From: Clitopilus passeckerianus
Lineage: Eukaryota; Basidiomycota; Agaricomycetes; Agaricales; Entolomataceae
Reading direction: 5' to 3'
DNA: 64,000 nt
NCBI GenBank assembly: GCA_944990035.1
Contig: CALYLX010000008.1
Span: 584,684 to 648,683, forward strand
Shown here: in pieces, positions 55,301 to 64,000 of the stretch
Layout: every line of letters begins with the position of its first letter
How positions within the stretch are numbered: the first letter of the stretch is position 1
Translations under genes and position numbers: made by a program
The notes under the pieces: generated by a model
Database searches by the model: none
Seen by the model: only the letters and a program-made list of their open reading frames with translations
Told to the model about the DNA's origin: nothing

Positions 55301-56273
55301 CAATCTGTGCTTCTCCTAGGGGATGTAAAATCATGTAATAGCCATAGATATCCGATTATTGAAACACCTTGGGTTGAGGCATGTAGCAAACGTTGACAGT
55401 TTTCAATACTCTTCAATACCTGTCAATTCCGAGCTTGCAAATTCCTAACGAAAAAGTCGAAGCAGAACCAGGAAGAGTGAGTTCGGTAAAAGCAGACAGC
55501 AGGTCTTTCATACTCAGTTCATGTCCGTCTCGGCCCGTTTTCCTTCTGCGAAGCGACAGACCGCAATAAAGAGACTCGAGGCATTAAGTACGGAACCTCG
55601 GGCCGGATCAGAAGGAGCATAACAAAGTCCAAGAATACTCCATGGTATTGTGAGATCCGCAAGTCCTGTAACATTGAAAAGCTGTAACTTGAAATATCAA
55701 TAGTAGCTGCGGAAATATTTAGAGAAGCCCCGGACTTTGACCAAGCAGCTCTTAGCAGCTAAGCGCCTAGACGGATAGTCGGAACTGTATTCCAGAGCCT
55801 GACCTCAAACGAACTCTGTCCATGTCATTCAGATGCAGGGATACGACGCCTAAGTAGCAATTGTACCGCAGGCCCGTAGAACTCGTGTTTGCGGCTGCAA
55901 GACATCTTGTCTAGGCTGTTCGGGACTTGTTCAGGGGCCACGGCAATATGAAGCGGTCCTGCGGCGAAGACAGCCCACGCAGTGAGTAGGCGCATGGAGA
56001 TTTATTCGCCCACGGACGAGAAGGATCGAAGTAGTGTGTGTAGTTGGCCTCCACAGGCATCCTTGGGACTATTTGCCGTCGTGAACGGAGGATTAAACAA
56101 TAATTAGGGCGCTCAGGAGATGGAAGAGCTTCCTGAGTCATACGAATACCTCCAATATGTGGATTTCGAACTTCTGGGACACGGGTTGGACAAACGGTCT
56201 AAGTTCCTAAAAGATATGAGTCCCATTGATTTCGCAACAAGACACATCCTACACCAATCTATACTGCATGAGG
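52399..56273. other. Gene-poor stretch of 3.9 kb with relic repeats
   Basis: No ORF with a recognisable domain or spliceable neighbours. Short repeats are seen: TAGACGTAGG twice (about 52911-52931), and two diverged copies of a 37-bp unit starting GACCCC (about 52985 and 53060). The sequence style is that of decayed mobile DNA plus the BCS1-like promoter on the left (within about 300 bp of 52398). Confidence 0.45.
52985..53105. repeat. Diverged direct repeat in the gene-poor region
   Basis: GACCCCCTTCCTGGCATATT followed by GACTGAGTTGAAACAG resembles GACCCCTTTCTTTGCAAATT followed by CGCTAAGCTGGAACAACG about 75 bp downstream. Same order and spacing, many substitutions. Likely an old duplication. 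Confidence 0.35.
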
Positions 56274-57092
56274 CTAGTCCCTCCGTGCCAACAGGCCCAT
56301 CTCCATCTCGTCGGTTGTTCCATCATCCCTAGGGGGTAATGTAACACTCAATCCTTCCCTCATCTCTCGGGCGACACACATCTGTTCAGTCACAATGACT
56401 GTCATGATGGCGCCTGCTATCATGATAATCCAGAAGAATAAGGAGGTGGGTATCGAGGCAGAGTAATAGGTTGTAAGAACGAGGTGGTTGAAGACGAGGG
56501 TGAATGCAAAGTCAAGAATTTGTCGTGGCCGGCGAACGAGATGGTACAGGGCGAATATACTGTCAGTCGTGTCAGCGAAGAGACCTTGGGAAGAGGAGGG
56601 GGGATGACCTACTCGACGCCTGATGCACATATCCAGCCAAAGGCAATGACCCATCCTCTCCAAGGGTCTGTTTGTCCGTCCCATGCGCCACCATGCACAT
56701 CATACCCAATCCTCTTGCCACCACTCCAAGCCCATGAATACGAGCTCCATCTGTCTCCTCCTACTATCCCTCTTACGGTTGGCACACTTGCCATCTCCCG
56801 CCAATCCATAATCATTCCTACAGAGCACAGTTTAAAATGGGAGATATCCTGGTCCGATGAACTGGACTCACCAATGCTCATTGCACCTCCCTCGTAAGCA
56901 AGTAACTCTCTGTTGGCATAGAGGTAAAGAAGTGGCGGTATTATTAGGCTCATAGTCAAGTAATGGATGGCCTGCATAGATACAATCTTGTAGGGTAATG
57001 TAAGTACCAGAACCGCAGAGAGTTGCTCAACCACAAACCTGTGAGATTAACAGAATGGGATCCCAATTTGTGTTTGCTGGTCGTTTCGACAT
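56274..57092 (-). CDS. SYS1: SYS1, Golgi multi-pass membrane protein
   Basis: Exons (minus) 57039-57092, 56872-56986, 56613-56817 and 56274-56559; 219 aa. Several membrane helices are visible (IHYLTMSLIIPPLLYLYA, GWVIAFGWICASGVDIFALY, TSLFFWIIMIAGAIMTVIV). Family-diagnostic strings: WDPILLISQIVSMQA, MDWREMASVPTVRG, LDFAFTLVFNHLVLTTYYSASIPTSL. SYS1 recruits the GTPase Arl3/ARFRP1 to trans-Golgi membranes. The start is the MSKRPAN N terminus typical of the family. It is transcribed away from the dipeptidyl aminopeptidase gene with 261 bp between starts. Confidence 0.95.
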
Positions 57093-57353
57093 CGTTATAA
57101 GTTATCTTGTCGCCGTCGTCTAGGTTAGTCTATGAGGCCGATAGCCAGTAAGCCATGCAGCCAGCGTTCTTGACGCTGACGAGGCTGTTGTTGGTGACAG
57201 GGGAAACGAGGTTAAGGTTAGGGTTTGCGAACATCACCCGATCAATTAAGGCGCTGACACCGACGACCAAGTTGACTGCCAAGGGTTGTACGGCTTCGAC
57301 AGATACCTCGACGACTGGCGGCTGGTCAGTTCGTTGCTTCACTCTTTTGAATA

Positions 57354-60300
57354 ATGTCCTCAGGCTATGAGAGGCTGGGAGGTGTAGATGTGGATGAGGA
57401 TTACTCTGCGTTCAATGCGACACCCAATTCAAGCAGCCAGAGCCGAGGCAACCCGCAGTCTTTCGTGAAACCTCCAACTTATTATGGAGAGGGACCTTTC
57501 GATGCGCCGAGCTCACCAAGTGATAGTGAGGATGAACGAGCATCATTCTTGGAGAAGAGCCCTACGGTCCCACCCAGTCCTGGACTGGCGGAATTGGCTA
57601 TGGGAGGGAGTGGACTTAGGCTTGGAAATGAGGATCCCGAGAAGGTGGGTTTGAAATTCGGTTCCCCGTTGTCTAGGTTCTGCACGCATCTGGCAACCTC
57701 TAAAGCGACCTGGACCATGGGCTGCAACCTATGAAGCAAGGATCTAACATCGTCTCTGACAGAAACATGTATCTCTCCGCTTTCTCGCTGTACTACTTGC
57801 TGGATTCCTAGGATTTGCTGCGTGTATTGGTATTATTGCCGCCACGACATATTATGAACGGCCCACTGTACAAGCTGGTCACAAGAAGTTTACTCTCGAC
57901 CATGTATTCAACGGTACATTCAGTGTAAGAACCAAGACTGTGGACTGGGTCCCGGAGGGTGAGTTGACTTACTGTCTCTCTGGTCAAATGTTTGCTGGAC
58001 ATATTTCCAGCTGGGGATGGTGTATTCTCTCTGCTTGAAGATGATGCTATCAAGCTGGTCGATTTGAAGACGAACACGACCAAGGTTCTTGTATCTAGGT
58101 GGGACATTAAGGATGTATGTTTTTGCTACTCGTCGTCTGGAAGTTCGTATCTGACTTTCGCATTAGGAAAACGGCGCATTCCTTCAATGGGCGAACTGGA
58201 AACTCTCCCCTGACATGAAATATATTCTGCTGAAGGCAAACTATCGGAAGGTATGAACGACGCATATATCTTTCCCGAACACATCCCTAACGATCTTGCT
58301 AGCAATGGCGCTGGTCGAGCTTCGGGAACTACTATGTCCATGATATCGCTGCAAAGCGAACGCAGCCTATGATACCACCTACCAATCCTGGAACCACTGC
58401 ATTCGCTACTTGGGCTCCTGTAGGCCAATCCATAGCATATGTCAAGAACAACGACCTTTACGTGTTGCCATCTCCGGCGTGAGTCTCTTCTGGCCTTCCC
58501 GTTAGTTCGACGCTGATACCCTCCTAGTTCTTCCGCCCCCATCCGGGTTACTACATCTGGCAACGCCTCCCTCTTCCATGGCGTCCCCGACTGGGTTTAC
58601 GAAGAAGAAATATTCTCCGCCGACTTCGCCCTCTGGTGGTCCCCAGACGCTCATAAGGTCGCATTCCTACGGTTTGATGAAACTGAGGTTGACGAATATA
58701 ATTTCCCCATCTACAACCCCACCGAAGCCAGCGATGCTGTTGTGCCATATACCTCCGACGTCGTCATGAAATACCCCAAACCGGGCTACAATAACCCCCT
58801 CGTCTCCGTTCACGTCTTCGACCTCGCGAGCCATTTAGAGAGCGCACCTCATAAGACTGGTACCTTTGACGGCGATGGTACCGAGAAGCAGGACTTCCCC
58901 GATGAGGAGAACACTTATGAGTTGGAGTGGCCGGATAGGCATCCTTCGAATGACAGCATCATTCTAGAGGTTGCTTGGGTTGGGAACGCATCTTTGATGC
59001 TCAAGGAGGTGGATAGGAACGCGGATAGCGGGAATGTGGTTCTGTTCGCGCTTGACTCTGCGAACAAGAAGGCGAGGGCGACTGGCAAGGTTGTGAGAAA
59101 GCTAGGTGAAAAGGGTGAGGAGGGCGATGAGGGCTGGATTGATAATGTAAGGTTTTTCGTCATGGTCCTTGCACGGAAGGTTGACTTCATTGTTTGCAGG
59201 AGCAAAACATCACGCCTATCCCTCACGGCCTCACGGGGAACGGACAAGACGCATATCTGGACGTCGTTCCCACCAAGGAAGGTTACAACCACATTGCACT
59301 CTTCAGCCCCGCCAGCTCAGGCACCCCGCACTTCCTGACGTCCGGAAACTGGGAAGTCACAGGCGGCATCCAATCAATAGACGCCAAATCTGGGCTAGTG
59401 TGAGTCCTTTTTCCGGCATCTACTCCTATTCGTGGTGGTAACCAATGAACATCTCTCCATCCAACACAGCTACTTCCAGGCCGCTAAGCCGTCCTCAATT
59501 GAACGCAACATATACTCCGTTCCTTTACCAAAAGGGGTGGACTTCAAGGCGGAGGAGCCGAAGGCATTGACGGATGATACGAAACCCTCGTTTTACTCTG
59601 CTAGCTTCTCCCCACAGTCGGGATATTATTGGCTGAACTATCAAGGTCCGAACATTCCCTGGCAGAAGATCGTGGAGGTTGGAAATGACAGTATGTCTGA
59701 TGCTGGGAACTCTATGTTCAATTTACTGATTACGCTCGGCTTGATCCAGCATTCAATTATATCCTGGAGGAAAACGAAGCACTGAAGAATGCGACGATGG
59801 AGTATGAGGCTCCGACAATCGTTCGGTCAACCATCACGAGTGATGGATACGGTGAGTTTGTATTGCATATTCTTGCCGGCGGTTCTGACTGTGGGGATGA
59901 ACAAATCAACCAGAGCTGAACACCCAAGAGTTCCGACCACCGCACATGGACGACTCAGGTCGGGTGAAATACCCAGTACTATTCCGCGTGTAAGTAGTGT
60001 ATCGCATCTCCGAATATGCTGCCCATCTCTTACGCGTCCGTCATCGGGCGGTCTAGGTATGGAGGCCCAGCCAGTCAAATCATCGACCTCAGGTTCGCTC
60101 GGAATTGGCACGATTGGCTCGCTTGCTCGCTATCATACATTGTCGTAAATGTTGACGGACGGGGGACGGGTTTCAAAGGCAGGCATCTGCGTAACCCTGT
60201 GAAGGGTAATCTTGGATTCTATGAGACGATTGACCAGATCAATGCTGCGAGGTGGGTGTAAACCTTCTTTGTATTATCCGGGTCCTGTGGGATGTGATTG

Positions 60301-61101
60301 GCTGACGTCCGTTATGTGTCCCTTTGTTCTTGTAGGATCTGGGCTGCCAAGGGCTATGTGGATCGCAAGCGAATTGGGATCTGGGGATGGGTGAGTCACA
60401 CCCATACATTATGAAGGGCCTTCCCTGATTCGATGTGATCCGCGAATAGTCATATGGTGGCTTTATGTCTTCCAAAGTAGTCGAAGCCAACGCTGGCGTG
60501 CACTCTTTGGCAATTGCAGTGGCGGTACGTACTCCAAGGAAATCAGCGCCTGCCAGCTGAGTTTTGAATTGTTCTTTCCCATGTTTAGCCCGTGACAAGC
60601 TGGCGTTTGTATGGTGAGGACATGTGCCACCCACAATCGATTCGATCAGTCAAAAGAAGCTGACGGTTTGCGCTGATTGGTCTAGACTCTATCTACACAG
60701 AACGCTACATGAATACACCGCAGCTCAACCCCGGTGGGTACGTCAACGCGTCAATATCGAACGTGACCGGGTTCCAGAATGTGGACTACCTGCTTGCGCA
60801 TGGGAGTGGGGACGATAATGTCCACTTTTCAAATACTGCACATCTATTGGACATGTTCACAAAAGGGAAAGTGCGAAACTTCAGATTCAGGATGTTTACC
60901 GATAGGTCAGTCGGTTGTTGCTATGTTCTTCCCTGGTATTTGCCGAGCGGCGCTGATTGGCTGTGCATTTGTTCTTGTCCCTCCCACCCCTACAGTGACC
61001 ACTCGATTAGTCGACGAGGAGCATTGAAGGAGCTATATGAGTATATGACAACATTCTTATTGGAGAAATGGGGCAAGGGAGGTAGAAATAGAGGATGGTA
61101 G
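57354..61101 (+). CDS. Type II membrane dipeptidyl aminopeptidase (DPP IV family, S9B)
   Basis: Sixteen exons: 57354-57644, 57763-57958, 58011-58114, 58167-58250, 58303-58478, 58528-59146, 59200-59399, 59470-59690, 59750-59851, 59914-59989, 60057-60251, 60336-60390, 60450-60524, 60589-60613, 60686-60905, 60996-61101; 914 aa. N-terminal cytosolic tail (about 1-100), one signal-anchor helix (about 105-124, LAVLLAGFLGF), beta-propeller (about 140-640) with GVPDWVYEEEIF, then the alpha/beta hydrolase domain: VYGGPASQ, nucleophile in GWSYGGFMSS, Asp in LAHGSGDDNVHF, His in SDHSISRRG. It matches Ste13/Dap2/DapB-type aminopeptidases, which remove X-Pro or X-Ala dipeptides in the late secretory pathway or vacuole. 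Twenty or so N-glycosylation sequons fit a lumenal domain. Confidence 0.95.
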
Positions 61102-61281
61102 TGTACATTCGGCGGAAATTGAGAAATGGACTGTTCTGGACCCGTATTGATAGAGATTAAGGCCTAGACCGATTCATAGGCCTCGACCCGATCTCCCTTC
61201 GGTGGTGCCGAGACGATAAATATACAGACTCAGGCCAGGATTGAACATGGCTTCTTGCTACTGCGACTCCTCCTGCTAACA

Positions 61282-63286
61282 ATGCCGGCACGACGAGCGC
61301 CCTCTAGGTTATTGAGTCGTCCTAGAGGTTTGTGGAAACATGCAAGGGAACTCTCGGAGGCCCAGACTTCCCGATCCGAGGAGTTATGGCAGGTACCGCA
61401 CCAATCAGGCTGCGAGTCCGACACCAGCGACAACGAGCACGCCCGGTCAGAGACGTCGACGTTGTCCCTTCGACATTTTGAAGACACTTTCGACGACACA
61501 GGCGAATCTAGTGAAGAGTACTATTTCGCTGATTTCAACTCAAGAAAATCAAGCCCTTTTACGACACCTGCGCCGCGTTCAAAAACCTGGTCTAGCCGGA
61601 AAAAGATCATGACGAGCTCAACGGCAACAATGGCGACAAGACCTGCTGTAGGAGATTCGGGCGCCCCAGACCTCGAGGACTGGGAAGATCTCAAAGATTT
61701 GTTTGCACGGGCAACAGAGCAATACGAAGGTCAGCTTAATCTCCAAACATTCCACCGTTTTCCCGATACTTGCACCATTGCATGTGGGGCGGCGGTGATC
61801 GTGGGTCACAAGGATTCGTCTGACTGTTCTCTATTCAAATCTAGACGATGACCCGGCGGAATCTCTTCCAACACTCCGGGGCGTTATCCATGAATGTCAT
61901 CGATTCAACCGATCATACCCAGATCCAACTATCGTGTTCCTGCCGCCGATAGAATCCAGCGAAAACCCTGAGGACAACGAGCTTCTCGTGGAAACAGCTA
62001 AATCTAAGCTCTTGAGAGGGCGCAAATGGTGAGTTCACGGTTTTCACTATCATACACGTGTCTGAAGCATATTGCAGGAAACATGACGACCTACCCACGT
62101 CTTTTCACACTATTGAAGGATCTGCCTTGTTTCTTATGGGGAACCTTATCGCCCAGAACCCATCTTGTGCGCTAGATGGTGAGCCTGATAATGGCGTCTT
62201 CTATTGGGCCTACGCTCTAGACGTGTTCGAGACCGGCCAAACCTTGCAAGCAAGGTTCTGCAGCCAGTCTGGAATCGACGTTCCAGAAGACTGGCGCATG
62301 GCGCTCATGTGGGGACGAACCTTCGTGTCTATCGCCGAAGAGACTATCATGCGGGAACAGGCCCGCCCCAACCCCTCAAGCTCAGCTAGGCGCCTCCTCC
62401 GGAACTACCGCACCGCTCGAACGCCCCCTGGCCCAGTTCTCGCCCAAGGAACCAACATGGCCCCCGAATCCCTTTCTACTCGATCGCCCAGCGGCGGCCG
62501 GCAGTCACGCACCGAATGTCCCTCACGAATGCGACTGCCCATGAGCTGATGGTGTTGGCTATGGACCAGTTCTCAAGAGGGATCTTCCACATGCCGCATC
62601 CGGAGCGCGCGCAGAATATCATGCTATTAATTCCAGCAGCGGGATTACCGGAACGTTAGCAGGGTCTCGGCCTTGGTAGGGGAGCTAATCTCGGATCACC
62701 TGGAGAGAGCCCTTCGCCACCTGCGAGTCGGCACCAGGAGATATTCTCGAGAGCGAAGGAACTGTTCACGATTGCGACGGATATTTTGTCCGTTGCTGAT
62801 GACGTAGAGAACCCGGCGGAGAGGCAACAGTGGGCGTCGTGGGCTGAATCGATCTTTGAGCAGATGAAGCTTGAGGCTGACTCTGCGACGTGGCGGGGAC
62901 CTCTTAACCGTGCGCGGGCACGATGTTGTCTGGTTGCTGGCTCGGCTGGGGCACAGCAACTCGAGCCCGCTCTCGAACGTGGAGATGTCAGTATGTTGGA
63001 TTCGGAGGATGCTGATGAGGCGAGGGAGAATCTGGAGAAGGCGATTGAGCTGATTGAGAAGAGTATGGGGACCTCGGGCGCCGGTGGAACGATGGAGGAA
63101 GGAGAAAGGCAGGAGATGCAGAGGTGGTTGCTTGAGGCGCTTGTGACGTTGGCCAATTTGACCAGGGATGAGGCGGAAAGAGAGAGGTTGTATGAGCGGG
63201 CGAAGGTTGAGGGGGAGAAGCAAAACTATGACCTGGAGATGGGCGATGCGGAGGACGAGGGAGGCGGGGATATGGACTCGACATAG
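61282..63286 (+). pseudogene. ETT1: ETT1-like (enhancer of translation termination 1) gene with broken frame
   Basis: Exon 1 (61282-61729) encodes a basic then acidic Ser-rich N terminus (RPRGLWKHAREL, RHFEDTFDDTGESSEEYYF) and DWEDLKDLFARATEQYE. Exons 61845-62028 and 62078 onward encode the helical ETT1 core: LRGVIHECHRFN, ALFLMGNLIAQNPS, ALDVFETGQTL, PEDWRMALMWGRTF. The next core block (PFYSIAQRRPAV, HELMVLAMDQFSRGIFHMP) is in another frame; a 65-nt GT-AG intron at 62325-62389 would bridge it but removes a conserved-looking segment. The frame then meets TAG at 62657-62659 before the last block (RAKELFTIATDIL to 63286); only a GC-AG intron could remove it. TPR-like ETT1 acts in the nucleus/cytosol on translation termination and export. 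It may be intact with odd introns, decayed, or misread in GC-rich runs. Confidence 0.6.
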
Positions 63287-64000
63287 ACCAGAATTCGTTG
63301 GTGGGCGTTTTGCACCTCATTTGGCTTCTTGCTTTTCTGGATCGGGCCCCACGATTCGCTACGATATCCTCAGATTATCTATTTCTTGGAACGACTTGTG
63401 ATATGACCCTCTCCATCTGTAGCATACATACCACTCCACTTACTTACTATACGATACACGACCGCGCATCTAGCATTTGTTCTCCTGCACTTGTACTATG
63501 CACCCATAGACTCTAATCATCTGCCTACTTGATGCTCCATGGAATGACTTCCTCACCGCCGTATCTCACATGTTTCCAAAGTCTAGAGTCGTCGGTCTAG
63601 AGCTTGTGCTATCCTCATGAATCCATGTCGGTTCGGCCCCACCGATTTATCCACGAGCCTAACTACAGCACACCACTTTACTCCCGATCATCCCTGGCTC
63701 TAGCAAAGCGAGTGCTAAGAGTGCCTTTCATGGCGGAAGTTGTGGACACGGTAAGAAAATCCGAAGAATAATCTAGGCCTCTGATTCGCGGACCCGGCCG
63801 AGAGGGTGGCCATTGGAGAGGTTACGGCATACTCTGGGCTTTCTCTTGTCAGTGATTCGGATTCAGATTTGGGCTGGAGTCGGGTGCTGTAAGAGTGCTG
63901 TAGCCTATCAGGAAGGCGTTCATCCAGGGCCTGAACGGCATTGGACGCGAGGTGACATACACAATTACGCGGATACAAAACATGCGACACCCGACGACGT
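63287..64000. other. Right-edge intergenic sequence
   Basis: 714 bp with no supported gene. A minus-strand ORF at 63715-63990 has no domain; a gene could begin beyond the window. Confidence 0.4.

Noticed and set aside
55130..55396. 88-aa charged ORF in the gene desert
   Set aside because: No recognisable motif, no splice-compatible neighbours, no promoter context.
1..64000. CRISPR arrays, bacterial operons, phage or virus genes
   Set aside because: No regularly spaced repeats, no Shine-Dalgarno-led gene runs, no viral hallmark genes; genes are spliced and eukaryotic throughout.

Overview
The window is an intron-dense piece of a filamentous basidiomycete genome, most likely an agaricomycete. 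The evidence is the very short introns (mostly 48-70 nt), conserved exon phases, several micro-exons, and the gene families present: GMC (aryl-alcohol-oxidase-like) oxidoreductases, WSC-domain and GPI-anchored surface proteins, a P450, expanded F-box proteins, a BCS1-like AAA ATPase and CCCH zinc-finger proteins with a DUF7923-like domain. All coordinates come from reading splice sites by eye; exon phases were checked for consistency.

Layout. 1-70 tRNA-Ile (AAU), cut by the window edge. 413-2102 mannose-6-phosphate isomerase. 3254-5129 and 5910-7836 a tandem pair of DUF7923-like/CCCH proteins with the same intron map; the first has a one-base frame break. 9267-10375 a secreted protein with two WSC domains, tail-to-tail with a membrane-anchored P450 (10459-12460, minus). 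12974-17107 (minus) an NTO1/BRPF-like chromatin reader (EPL, PHD, extended PHD, bromodomain, PWWP). 17475-20525 (minus) a calpain with a long Lys/Glu tract.

21921-34194 is bounded by two GMC oxidoreductase paralogs in opposite orientation. Between them lie a tandem F-box pair (the second stopped by an in-frame TAA), a hemerythrin-like protein and a single-thioredoxin-domain PDI. 35420-37104 is a third, unrelated F-box-type gene, followed by a medium-chain alcohol dehydrogenase-like gene (37159-38681, minus) with one intron lacking a normal acceptor, and a Cys-rich single-pass membrane protein (39253-40225).

The right part is mostly housekeeping: an N-terminally membrane-anchored RanBD protein (40967-42765), a GPI-anchored surface protein (43224-44071, minus), RNase H2 subunit C (45117-45812, minus) divergent from dynamin DNM1 (46092-49003), a BCS1-like ATPase (49537-52398, minus), a 3.9-kb gene-free stretch, Golgi SYS1 (56274-57092, minus) divergent from a type II membrane dipeptidyl aminopeptidase (57354-61101), and an ETT1-like gene whose frame is broken in its second half.

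There is no operon-like pathway. The most unusual items are the CCCH pair, the GMC pair, the GC-AG introns and micro-exons, and four genes with frame or splice lesions that are either true decay or consensus errors.
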